Positions 25,962-33,041 of a DNA stretch of 33,803 nucleotides are shown here, in pieces. A model generated the notes under the pieces. That model had not been told where the DNA came from. It made no database searches and saw only the letters and a program-made list of their open reading frames with translations. Both the position numbers and the translations under genes were made by a program. The DNA lies in assembly GCA_964560565.1 (NCBI GenBank), contig CAZLMF010000008.1, positions 1 to 33,803 of the forward strand. Direction: 5' to 3'. The stretch's first letter is position 1. Each line of letters starts with the position of its first letter. This DNA is from CAZLMF01 sp964560565 (GTDB lineage Bacteria; Bacillota; Clostridia; Oscillospirales; Ruminococcaceae).

Positions 25962-26003
25962 TAAAATACTCCTCCATATCAATCATTTTTCGCGATTAAC
26001 GCT

Positions 26004-26025
26004 AATATAAGTGTAAACCATTACA
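26004..26025 (-). promoter_or_regulatory. Probable promoter and cre/LacI-like operator for the 25284-25961 gene
   Basis: Reverse-strand TATATT (26004-26009) could be a -10, with only a weak -35. Immediately upstream, TGTAATGGTTTACA (26012-26025, read on the minus strand) is a near-palindrome like the sites before the sugar importer. Its position inside the promoter spacer suits repression. The remaining spacer up to 26212 is A/T-rich with no gene seen. Confidence 0.45.
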
Positions 26026-26216
26026 GATAAAAAAACAAGTTGTATTTTCGACTACTTTTCTAGTATCTTTTTGTGCAATATTCATATAATAAAGTAATTC
26101 ACTAGTTAGAAAGAGTTTAGTTCGTCAGAACTCGTTAATAAATTACAAACAATAATACGAAATATCATTAATCTGCACATTATAGTTTGCCGCTACTAAA
26201 TGTAATTATTCAAAAA

Positions 26217-26247
26217 AATAAAGCCAAAGCATAGCTTTGGCTTTATT
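26217..26247 (-). terminator. Terminator after the second surface-protein gene
   Basis: 14-bp inverted repeat AATAAAGCCAAAGC / GCTTTGGCTTTATT with a 3-nt loop, 16 nt past the stop. A T-run follows on the minus strand. The two surface genes are therefore separate transcription units. Confidence 0.85.
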
Positions 26248-26262
26248 TGAAAATCAATTAGC

Positions 26263-26952
26263 TTACTTCTTCTTAGAAGCTAGAACGCCAGCAAATGCAA
26301 GTGCTGCAGGAATTGCTAGGAAAGGAATTACAACGCCTGTATCAGCAGGTGCGTCTGTGTCTGCAGGTGTGTCTGTGTCTGCAGGTGTGTCTGTGTCTGC
26401 AGGTGCATCTGTGTCTGCAGGAGCGCCCTCTGTGATTGTAGCAGTGTAGTTGATGTATGCGTACCAATCGGTCTCAACGTCGTTGATTTCAGGGTTTACA
26501 AATTCATAGTCTTCTTCTCCGCCTTCAACGTGCTTTGCATTAAACTGAACACCCATTTGGAACCATGAAGCGTCAGCTGCTGTATCTGGAACTTCGATGC
26601 TCAAGATAGTAGGTTGATTAAGAACTAGAGCTACAGGGTCACCAGCAAGCCAATCGGTAGTGTCACTGTTGACATATGCAACTACTTCGAAGTCCTCAGC
26701 CTTTAATTCTGCGCCAACAAAGTCGTCACCAAAACCGGTAGCAGTAATTTCGAAAGTCAATGTTTTGCCTGCAACTTCTAAGCCGCCAGCAACATCAACT
26801 TCAAGGTTTGCCTGGTAATAAGGTCCCCATTCTGAAAGAAGAACCTTAGCAGGTGATTCGCCCTTGAAGGACAATGCACTAGCTGAAATTGCCATTGCGG
26901 AGCAAGCTATTGCTGCCGCCAAGGTGGATGCGATAATTTTTCTAAGTTTCAT
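26263..26952 (-). CDS. Secreted surface protein with PADT repeats and C-terminal anchor, unknown function
   Basis: 229 aa from the ATG at 26952. A GGGAGG precedes it; the ATG 15 nt upstream would overlap that ribosome binding site and is rejected. Sec signal peptide M-K-L-R-K-I-I with cleavage near S-A-S-A. An acidic mature domain of about 150 aa (K-T-L-T-F-E-I-T-A-T-G) follows, which I cannot assign. Five [A/T]-P-A-D-T-[D/G] repeats lead to D-T-G-V-V-I-P-F-L-A, a hydrophobic stretch and K-K-K. Signal and anchor match the neighbour at 25284-25961 closely, but the central domains do not align obviously. P-A-D-T-G lacks proline at the usual sortase position, so covalent anchoring is uncertain. 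Confidence 0.75.
   Translation of the reverse strand: MKLRKIIASTLAAAIACSAMAISASALSFKGESPAKVLLSEWGPYYQANLEVDVAGGLEVAGKTLTFEITATGFGDDFVGAELKAEDFEVVAYVNSDTTDWLAGDPVALVLNQPTILSIEVPDTAADASWFQMGVQFNAKHVEGGEEDYEFVNPEINDVETDWYAYINYTATITEGAPADTDAPADTDTPADTDTPADTDAPADTGVVIPFLAIPAALAFAGVLASKKK
26338..26427 (-). repeat. Five tandem 18-bp repeats encoding [A/T]PADTD
   Basis: Five 18-bp units starting at 26338, 26356, 26374, 26392 and 26410, differing at a few positions; the second and third are identical. They encode the acidic Pro/Thr spacer before the anchor. The unit differs from the 15-bp repeat of the paralogue. Confidence 0.9.
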
Positions 26953-27032
26953 AGTTTTTCCTCCCATAAATCTCCGTCATATCAACATTACATTAACATG
27001 ACTATTATTTGCTTTAAGCACAGTTTCATTTT

Positions 27033-27128
27033 AGTATATTCCGTCAGTTAATTCAATAGTAAGATTAAACAGATTATTTAGCTTAAATATGTACAAAATG
27101 TTGCGTAAATTTAAGTAAATCGTTTACA
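27033..27128 (-). promoter_or_regulatory. Upstream region of the 26263-26952 gene: -10-like site and operator-like palindrome
   Basis: Reverse-strand TATACT (27033-27038) is a plausible -10 without a clear -35. GTAAATCGTTTAC (27115-27127) is a near-palindrome like the operators at 17897-17941 and 26012-26025. Its distance from the -10 (about 80 bp) would fit activation better than repression. The rest of the 344-nt spacer (26968-27311) is A/T-rich and I see no gene in it. Confidence 0.4.
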
Positions 27129-27282
27129 ACGATATACTTTGTATTCTTTTATCTTTTCTTTCTTCTAAATCTTTACTAAATGCATAAAATGTCACTGCTT
27201 TGCTTGTACAAGATTACATGTCCTTTTTCGTTGATGAGATATTTTCCTAATAATATTTCATTTGTGTTTACATAAAAAAAAT

Positions 27283-27309
27283 ACGTCAAACTCAAGTTGA
27301 GTTTGACGC
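27283..27309 (-). terminator. Terminator after tRNA-Lys
   Basis: Perfect inverted repeat CGTCAAACTCAA / TTGAGTTTGACG (27284-27295 / 27297-27308), followed on the minus strand by a run of Ts. It begins 3 nt past the tRNA 3' end. Confidence 0.88.
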
Positions 27310-27311
27310 TT

Positions 27312-27387
27312 TGGTGAGGTATCGGAGGCTCGAACTCCGGACAGCTTGCTTAAAAGGCAAGTGCTCTGCCAGCTGAGCTAATACCTC
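27312..27387 (-). tRNA. tRNA-Lys (UUU anticodon)
   Basis: 76 nt on the minus strand with encoded CCA. Acceptor arms GAGGTAT / ATACCTC pair over 7 bp. The anticodon stem CTTGC / GCAAG encloses C-T-T-T-T-A-A, giving anticodon UUU. The T arm is CGGAG-TTCGAGC-CTCCG and the D arm contains AGCTGGCAG. It has its own consensus promoter and terminator. Confidence 0.96.
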
Positions 27388-27457
27388 ATAATAAATATTA
27401 ATATACCACAAAAGGGCAATAATATCACCCCGCCCCTGTAAAGAACGGAGTGTTATT

Positions 27458-27486
27458 ATTATATCAAACCTGCGTTCACATGTCAA
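27458..27486 (-). promoter_or_regulatory. Perfect consensus promoter for tRNA-Lys
   Basis: Reverse-strand TTGACA (27481-27486), 17 bp, TATAAT (27458-27463). Start near 27451, giving a 5' leader of about 64 nt to be removed by RNase P. The -35 abuts the end of spmB. Confidence 0.85.
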
Positions 27487-27489
27487 GCC

Positions 27490-28017
27490 TTATTTCATAA
27501 ATAAGCGCACAGCTAATGCACTCATTATAAATCCTGTAAAGTCAGCAGTAAGCGATGCTGCAAGTGTATGCCTTGTTTTCCGAATGTTTGTAACGCTAAA
27601 ATATACTGCAATTGTGTAAAACGTGGTTTCCGTTGAGCCTAACAAAACGCTTGCAACCCTACCAACAAAGCTATCAGGCCCGTGCTCAGCGAGTATATTC
27701 TCATATATAGCAAGAGCGCCGCTGCCTGAAATGGGCCTTAGCAGCGCAAGGGGTACACACTCAGCCGGGAAACCTATTGCATTGGTGAACTCTGAAATGA
27801 GGTTAGTTATTATATCAAGCGCACCGGATGCGCCAAACATTCCAATACCAGTCATAAGCGCAACTAAGGTGGGGAGTATCTTTATTCCAAGCTCCAACCC
27901 CTCTTTTGCGCCCTCGACAAATTCAGTAAAAACATCAACTTCCTTATATATACCTATTACAAGTATAGCCGAAATCATAATTGGTATTATGAAATCCGTT
28001 AACTTAATCCCCTCCAC
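27490..28017 (-). CDS. spmB: Spore maturation protein B
   Basis: 175 aa from a GTG at 28015-28017, close to the B. subtilis SpmB length. It overlaps the end of spmA by 14 nt. The open frame extends to a TTG at 28050, but that start has no ribosome binding site. Integral membrane protein with the nucleoside-recognition/Gate fold: hydrophobic segments around P-I-M-I-S-A-I-L-V-I-G-I, the conserved L-L-R-P-I-S-G-S-G-A and G-S-T-E-T-T-F-Y-T-I-A-V-Y. SpmA and SpmB are needed for full dehydration of the spore core in B. subtilis. This supports a spore-forming host. Confidence 0.92.
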   Translation of the reverse strand: MEGIKLTDFIIPIMISAILVIGIYKEVDVFTEFVEGAKEGLELGIKILPTLVALMTGIGMFGASGALDIITNLISEFTNAIGFPAECVPLALLRPISGSGALAIYENILAEHGPDSFVGRVASVLLGSTETTFYTIAVYFSVTNIRKTRHTLAASLTADFTGFIMSALAVRLFMK

Positions 28018-28597
28018 GATTACCTGCCCTTCTTCCTCCGACGAGAACAATTATTATGCCTGACAGCACTGACATAAGCGAGGCAAAAAGAATTGACGGC
28101 ACTATGTCCATAGGAGTCATTGAGCCGTGCTTGAGCCGCATTGCGGCAATGGTAGTCGGCACAAGCTGAATGCTGGCGGTGTTTAGGACAACAAACATCA
28201 CCATGTTGTTTGAAGCTGTATCGGTAGTGCCCTCCTCTTTTTCAAGCTCATGCATTGCTTCCATGCCAAGTGGCGTGGAAGCGTTCCCAAGCCCCAGTAA
28301 ATTTGCGGTGATATTCATTGATATTGCCTTAAACGCTTTCCCATTTGGGTTAATCCCCTTAAAAAGCAGACGCGCTAATGGCGAGAAAACCTTACATAGC
28401 ATAGCGGTAATCCCTGCTTTATCTGCAACTCGCATAAGACCGCTCCATAAGCACATCATTCCGCAAATAGAAAGAAAAAGCGTAACAGCATTTCCGCATT
28501 CAATCATTGCTGCGTTTGACACCTGCGCCATTCGCCCTGAAAATGCACCAAAAATAACCGCCAAACTCACAAGTGCAGCAAAAATCCACTTCATCAT
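28004..28597 (-). CDS. spmA: Spore maturation protein A
   Basis: 197 aa, complete. Membrane protein of the nucleoside-recognition/Gate family; partner of SpmB in forespore core dehydration. Visible: N-I-T-A-N-L-L-G-L-G-N-A-S-T-P-L-G (about residues 94-110), the family hallmark, and several hydrophobic helices. AAAGGGTGG precedes tandem ATG codons at 28597. The region upstream is very A/T-rich. I could not identify a convincing sigma-E or sigma-A promoter there, although one TATACATT partly matches a sigma-E -10. Confidence 0.93.
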   Translation of the reverse strand: MMKWIFAALVSLAVIFGAFSGRMAQVSNAAMIECGNAVTLFLSICGMMCLWSGLMRVADKAGITAMLCKVFSPLARLLFKGINPNGKAFKAISMNITANLLGLGNASTPLGMEAMHELEKEEGTTDTASNNMVMFVVLNTASIQLVPTTIAAMRLKHGSMTPMDIVPSILFASLMSVLSGIIIVLVGGRRAGNRGGD

Positions 28598-28727
28598 TTT
28601 TTATTACCACCCTTTAGAAGAATATAAAATTTTTCACATAATCAATGCAAATTCTATATAATAATGTATAAAAAGAAATAATAATTTTTTATTCACACAT
28701 TTTTTATAAAAACACATGTGTATTTAT

Positions 28728-28756
28728 TTGACAATGGCAGAAAGTTATGCTATTAT
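28728..28756 (+). promoter_or_regulatory. Sigma-A promoter for the AbrB-like gene
   Basis: TTGACA (28728-28733), 17 bp, TATTAT (28751-28756). Start near 28763, giving a leader of about 110 nt. The leader contains an inverted repeat TTGACAT / ATGTCAA (28792-28798 / 28817-28823) and a CTTGC/GCAAG hairpin (28836-28850), possible regulatory sites. Confidence 0.8.
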
Positions 28757-28873
28757 GTAGTTACAGGAAGTATTGGCACAAGATATGGCGGTTGACATTA
28801 GTAATATTGTAGAAATATGTCAAACTAGCTGCCAGCTTGCTGAACGCAAGTAGAAAAAACAGGAGGAAGTATC

Positions 28874-29128
28874 ATGAAATCAACAGGTATTGTAAGGAAG
28901 GTCGACGAACTAGGTAGAATCGTTCTACCAATCGAGCTTAGGAGAACTCTTGATATCGCAGAAAAGGATGCACTAGAAATTTATGTGGACGACGAGCAGA
29001 TTATACTTAAAAAGTATATGCCAGCTTGCTTGTTCTGCAACGATGCAACAAACGTAACCGTTCACAAGGGCAAGAACATTTGCGGCAGCTGCATGGCTGA
29101 GCTTCAAGCTGTTGAGCTAAAAAAGTAA
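28874..29128 (+). CDS. AbrB-family transition-state regulator
   Basis: 84 aa. N-terminal swapped-hairpin DNA-binding domain (residues 1-50): K-S-T-G-I-V-R-K-V-D-E-L-G-R-I-V-L-P-I-E-L-R-R, a clear AbrB signature with the DNA-contacting arginines kept. The short C-terminal part carries two C-x-x-C pairs (C52/C55 and C70/C73), suggesting a small zinc knuckle for oligomerisation, as seen in many clostridial AbrB proteins. AGGAGG lies 8 nt before the ATG. AbrB proteins repress stationary-phase and sporulation genes during growth; the role here is inferred from family and from the nearby spm genes. A strong terminator follows. Confidence 0.92.
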   Translation: MKSTGIVRKVDELGRIVLPIELRRTLDIAEKDALEIYVDDEQIILKKYMPACLFCNDATNVTVHKGKNICGSCMAELQAVELKK

Positions 29129-29167
29129 ATTCCCTTTGATAAAAGGACAGTAAGTATCAAACCAAAC

Positions 29168-29199
29168 TAGGCTGTGTAGAAATACACAGCCTATCTTTT
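29168..29199 (+). terminator. Terminator after the AbrB-like gene
   Basis: 11-bp stem TAGGCTGTGTA / TACACAGCCTA with a GAAA loop, followed by TCTTTTT. Confidence 0.9.
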
Positions 29200-29226
29200 T
29201 GCCCCCTTTAAACAACTTTAAATTAG

Positions 29227-29255
29227 TTGACAACTATTCTTATGTTTAATATACT
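29227..29255 (+). promoter_or_regulatory. Sigma-A promoter for the GH44 gene
   Basis: TTGACA (29227-29232), 17 bp, TATACT (29250-29255). Start near 29262, so the leader is only about 35 nt. No cre-like site was seen here. Confidence 0.8.
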
Positions 29256-29296
29256 TATTCTAATGGTAAATCTAATATAAGCGGAGGCATGATGAT

Positions 29297-31222
29297 GTGA
29301 AAAAGAAGGTTATTTGCTGTTTCCTCGTTGCATCAGTAACTCTTATGACAAGTTTACAAACTATAAGCAATTACCCTCTTTTAGCAAGTGCATTGCCCTC
29401 ATCGGTGAGTATTACCGTCAATCCCGACAATGTACAGCGCAAGATTTCGCCCTATATTTACGGAATCAACAGCGGTGTTGACTTAAATGATATAACTGCT
29501 AAGTCTTATCGCTTAGGCGGCAACCGTCTTACCGCATATAATTGGGAGAACAACGCTTCAAATGCAGGCTCAGACTGGAAAAACTACTCTGACCTATATC
29601 TTGTAAACAACATTCCGTCAGATATTGCATCAAATCCTGCCGCACCAGCGATATACACTTCAAATCAAGCTGTGAAGTATAACATCCCCTACACTCTTTT
29701 GACGTTGCAAATGCAAGGTTATGCTTCTGCTGATACTAAAGGAGAGGTTATAACAAGCGATAAAGCTCCCTCATCTCGTTGGGTAACAGTAAGGAACAAA
29801 AAAGGCAATGCATTTTCACTTGTACCCGACACAAATGATAACGCAGTTTACATAGATGAATACCTTAACTATCTTTTCAACAAGATTGGCAACTCCAAAA
29901 GTAAAAGTGGCTTTAATGCCTATGCTCTGGATAATGAGCCCAGCCTTTGGAGCGAAACTCACAGCCTTATTCAACCCTCAAAGCTCATGTGTTCCGAACT
30001 CGTGGAAAAAAGCATTTCCCTTGCGGCTACCATTAAGGAAATGGACGCAAACGCTGATGTCTTTGGGGCGTCGCTTTATGGATATAACGCTTTTGTTTCC
30101 TTCTCTGACGCAAGTGATTGGAAAACCATAAGGAAGGAAAATAATTATAACTGGTTTCTTGATTACTACCTAGATGAAATGCAAAAGGCTGAAATTAAGT
30201 ATGCCAAGAGGCTTGTTGATGTGCTGGACTTGCACTACTATTCGGAGGCTAAGGGCGCGTGCGGCGAACGCTTTTGTAAACATTATGATAGGGATGAATG
30301 CGTTTTAGCAAGGCTCAACTCCACACGCTCCCTTTATGAGAAGGGTTATAAAGAGGACAGCTGGATAACGGATGTGGGTTCAAGGTTTATGCCGATTATA
30401 CCCAGTGTTTTTGAGTCAATCAATAGCTATTACCCAGGGACTAAACTTGCATTTTCGGAGTATAACTTCGGTGGGGGAGATCATATTTCCGGCGCAATTG
30501 CACAGGCGGACTGCCTTGGTATTTTTGCACAATACGGTGTATATTTCGCATCACTGTGGGCATTTGAGGATAATGAGTACCAGCTTTGTGCGATAAACCT
30601 GTTCACGAACTACGATGGCAAGGGTGCAGGATTTGGGGACAGCTTAGTCTATTCTAAGTCTAGCAATACACCCCTTGTCTCCTCCTATGCAGCCATCGAT
30701 AGCGAAAAGACTAATACCGTCAAAGTAATACTTACCAATAAATCTGTTAATTCTAGTACGCCTGTAAGCATTAAGCTTGATTGCATAAAAGTCTATGACA
30801 AGGTTGAGGCTTATGCTATCCTAGAGGGTTCACCTAAGATTACAAAGCTTAATTTAGACGCAACAATAAAGTCTAATAGCTTAGATATTGACCTACCTGC
30901 CTTATCCGTTGTTGAGCTTGTAATTAGCGCATCCGGAAGTAATAAGCCTGTTACCACAAGCACTACCGCCACAGCAACTTCTGTCACCACAACAACTTCT
31001 GTCATCACCTCAACTACTACAACAAGTTTAGAAACAACAACTACTACAACTTCAGAAACTACCGTCCTAGCCACCTCCGCCACTACATCTACAAGTTCGG
31101 ACAATTCCCCTGCTGAAAGCAACTGTAAGTTTGCCTTTATTGGCGCAATTGTTGCGGTAGTGGGTGCTTTAGCAGCAACTTCTTTTGTGATTATCAAAAA
31201 GCGTAATAAATACTCCGATTAA
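29297..31222 (+). CDS. Secreted GH44 endo-glycanase with Thr-rich linker and C-terminal membrane anchor
   Basis: 641 aa. Signal peptide (M-K-K-K-V-I-C-C-F, cleavage near residue 32). The GH44 catalytic unit covers about 35-545: R-L-G-G-N-R-L-T-A-Y-N-W-E-N-N-A-S-N-A-G-S-D (72-93), acid/base E214 in L-D-N-E-P-S-L-W-S, L-H-Y-Y (312-315), and nucleophile E388 in F-S-E-Y-N-F-G-G-G-D-H-I-S-G. GH44 enzymes are retaining endoglucanases/xyloglucanases. A linker of about 60 residues rich in Thr/Ser follows, then a membrane helix (about 611-632) and a basic tail K-K-R-N-K-Y. There is no dockerin, CBM or LPXTG. It starts at GTG 29297 behind GGAGG, overlapping an ATG-ATG-ATG-TGA mini-frame. Substrate is inferred from family only. 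Confidence 0.9.
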   Translation: MKKKVICCFLVASVTLMTSLQTISNYPLLASALPSSVSITVNPDNVQRKISPYIYGINSGVDLNDITAKSYRLGGNRLTAYNWENNASNAGSDWKNYSDLYLVNNIPSDIASNPAAPAIYTSNQAVKYNIPYTLLTLQMQGYASADTKGEVITSDKAPSSRWVTVRNKKGNAFSLVPDTNDNAVYIDEYLNYLFNKIGNSKSKSGFNAYALDNEPSLWSETHSLIQPSKLMCSELVEKSISLAATIKEMDANADVFGASLYGYNAFVSFSDASDWKTIRKENNYNWFLDYYLDEMQKAEIKYAKRLVDVLDLHYYSEAKGACGERFCKHYDRDECVLARLNSTRSLYEKGYKEDSWITDVGSRFMPIIPSVFESINSYYPGTKLAFSEYNFGGGDHISGAIAQADCLGIFAQYGVYFASLWAFEDNEYQLCAINLFTNYDGKGAGFGDSLVYSKSSNTPLVSSYAAIDSEKTNTVKVILTNKSVNSSTPVSIKLDCIKVYDKVEAYAILEGSPKITKLNLDATIKSNSLDIDLPALSVVELVISASGSNKPVTTSTTATATSVTTTTSVITSTTTTSLETTTTTTSETTVLATSATTSTSSDNSPAESNCKFAFIGAIVAVVGALAATSFVIIKKRNKYSD

Positions 31223-31235
31223 ACTCAAACTAACA

Positions 31236-31271
31236 AAAACGGCATCAAGCAATTTAGCTTGATGCCGTTTT
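31236..31271 (+). terminator. Bidirectional terminator between GH44 and hydA
   Basis: 15-bp perfect stem AAAACGGCATCAAGC / GCTTGATGCCGTTTT with a 6-nt loop. Serves the convergent GH44 (plus) and hydrogenase (minus) transcripts. Confidence 0.9.
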
Positions 31272-31289
31272 ATTTTAGCTTAAAATTAT

Positions 31290-33026
31290 TTAGTGAATCT
31301 TGCGTGCCACATAAGTGGTGTGAAGTAGCTCGTGCGCCAAATGGCTGCCGGGCTTTTCAAGATAATCAGCGTATAGCTTCTTTATCGCAGGGTTCTCATG
31401 GGACTTGCGGTATTTACCCGCATTATCCTGGTCATAAAGCGCCTTTGCACGCATAGTCTTCAAATCATTGAAGCTGCGTACGCTTGCAGGCTGAATAGGT
31501 TGACCACCGCCGTTTACACAACCGCCTGGACATGCCATAATCTCGATAAAGTGATAGTTCTTCTCGCCTGACTTAACCGCTTCCATCAGCTCTCTTGCGT
31601 TAGCAAGACCGCTTGCAACAGCAACATTGATGTCCATGCCTGCCACATTGTATGTAGCTTCTTTAATTCCATCAGTGCCACGAACCTGAACAAAATCAAG
31701 CTTGTCAAGCTCCTTGCCTGTAAGTGTTTCTACTGCGGTACGAAGTGCCGCTTCCATTACGCCGCCAGTTGCGCCAAAGATATGACCTGCACCTGTTGCA
31801 GTGCCAAGGGGATCGTCAAAGTCCTCATCGGGAAGTTGCGTAAAGAGCAAGCCTGCTTTATTTATCATGCGTGCAAGCTCACGAGTGGTGATGGCAATAT
31901 CGACATCAGCTAAGCCTTCTCTGCCTTGATCATCTCTGCCCTTCTCAAACTTCTTTGCTACGCAAGGCATAACGCTTACCATTACTATATCAGCTGGATC
32001 AATTCCAACTTGCTTTGCATAGTAACTCTTTGCGATTGCGCCAAACATCTGTTGTGGCGACTTGCATGAAGAAAGGTTCGGTATCATATCGGGGAAATAG
32101 TGTTCACAGAACTTAACCCAACCAGGTGAGCATGAAGTGATAAGAGGCAATACGCCGCCATTCTGCACACGGTCGATAAGCTCATTTGCTTCCTCGATTA
32201 TGGTAAGGTCAGCTGCAAAGTCGGTGTCAAACACCTTTGCAAAGCCAAGTCTACGCAGTGCGGAGACCATCTTGCCCTCAACATTAGTGCCGATAGGCAT
32301 ATCGAATTCCTCGCCCAAAGTAGCGCGAATTGACGGTGCAGTCTGCACGATAACATGTTTTGAGGTATCAGCAAGAGCTGCCCAAACCTCATCGGTATTA
32401 TCCTTTTCAGCAAGTGCGCCTGTTGGGCAAGCAATTATACATTGTCCACAGCCAACACAAGCTGTATCATCAAGTCCCATATCGAAAGCGCATCCAACTG
32501 TAGTAGCAAAGCCACGCTCATTTGTGCCAATTACACCGATGCTTTGCATATTTCCGCAGGCTGCAACGCAGCGACGGCAAACAATGCACTTATTTGGGTC
32601 ACGGGATAAATGTGCAGCTGAGGTGTCAATTTCATATTCCAGCTTTTCGCCGTCAAATATACACTCATCATCAACGCCAAGCTCATGGCTAAGTGTCTGA
32701 AGCTCGCATGTGCCGCTGCGAACGCAGGATAGACACTTGCGGTCGTGAGTTGATAGGATAAGCTCTAGGGACATCTTGCGGCTTTCCAAAACAGCGGGGG
32801 TTGAGGTGAAAATCTCCATTCCCTCGTTTATGGGGTATACGCAGGATGCAACCAAGCTCCTTGCGCCCTTAACTTCTACCACGCAAATACGGCATGAGCC
32901 GATCTCATTTAAGTCTTTAAGATAGCACAGAGTCGGTATCTGAATGCCTGCAAGACGTGCTGCTTCGAGTATGGTAGAGCCTTCAGGAGCAGACGCCTGA
33001 ACTCCGTTTATCTTTATGTTAACCAT
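31290..33026 (-). CDS. hydA: [FeFe] hydrogenase catalytic subunit, NADH-linked multimeric type
   Basis: 578 aa. N-terminal [2Fe-2S] domain (C34, C45, C48, C62), His/Cys [4Fe-4S] site (H94, C98, C101, C107), two ferredoxin-type [4Fe-4S] clusters (C147/150/153/157 and C190/193/196/200), then the H-cluster domain. H-cluster motifs are T-S-C-S-P-G-W (C299), M-P-C-V-A-K-K-F-E (C355) and E-I-M-A-C-P-G-G-C-V-N-G-G-G-Q-P (C499, C503). Serine after the first ligand, instead of the proton-relay cysteine of monomeric enzymes, is usual for HydABC-type electron-bifurcating enzymes. The neighbour hydB, 15 nt upstream, agrees. Expected role: cytosolic H2 production from reduced ferredoxin plus NADH during fermentation. 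Confidence 0.95.
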   Translation of the reverse strand: MVNIKINGVQASAPEGSTILEAARLAGIQIPTLCYLKDLNEIGSCRICVVEVKGARSLVASCVYPINEGMEIFTSTPAVLESRKMSLELILSTHDRKCLSCVRSGTCELQTLSHELGVDDECIFDGEKLEYEIDTSAAHLSRDPNKCIVCRRCVAACGNMQSIGVIGTNERGFATTVGCAFDMGLDDTACVGCGQCIIACPTGALAEKDNTDEVWAALADTSKHVIVQTAPSIRATLGEEFDMPIGTNVEGKMVSALRRLGFAKVFDTDFAADLTIIEEANELIDRVQNGGVLPLITSCSPGWVKFCEHYFPDMIPNLSSCKSPQQMFGAIAKSYYAKQVGIDPADIVMVSVMPCVAKKFEKGRDDQGREGLADVDIAITTRELARMINKAGLLFTQLPDEDFDDPLGTATGAGHIFGATGGVMEAALRTAVETLTGKELDKLDFVQVRGTDGIKEATYNVAGMDINVAVASGLANARELMEAVKSGEKNYHFIEIMACPGGCVNGGGQPIQPASVRSFNDLKTMRAKALYDQDNAGKYRKSHENPAIKKLYADYLEKPGSHLAHELLHTTYVARKIH

Positions 33027-33041
33027 TTATTCGCACTCTCC

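Noticed and set aside
26338..26427. CRISPR-like array
   Set aside because: Units are directly tandem 18-mers inside a reading frame, with no spacers and no cas genes.
26237..26449. 70-aa plus-strand open frame with repeated S-V-S-A-G
   Set aside because: It is the antisense reading of the 18-bp repeats of the surface-protein gene; no ribosome binding site.
27292..27486. 64-aa minus-strand open frame
   Set aside because: It runs through the tRNA-Lys gene, its terminator and its promoter, so it is not a protein gene.
28640..28680. Sigma-E promoter for spmA
   Set aside because: One TATACATT resembles a sigma-E -10, but no matching -35 at the right distance was found in this A/T-rich stretch.
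30811..31197. 128-aa minus-strand open frame rich in valine
   Set aside because: Antisense of the Thr-rich linker of GH44; low-complexity shadow.
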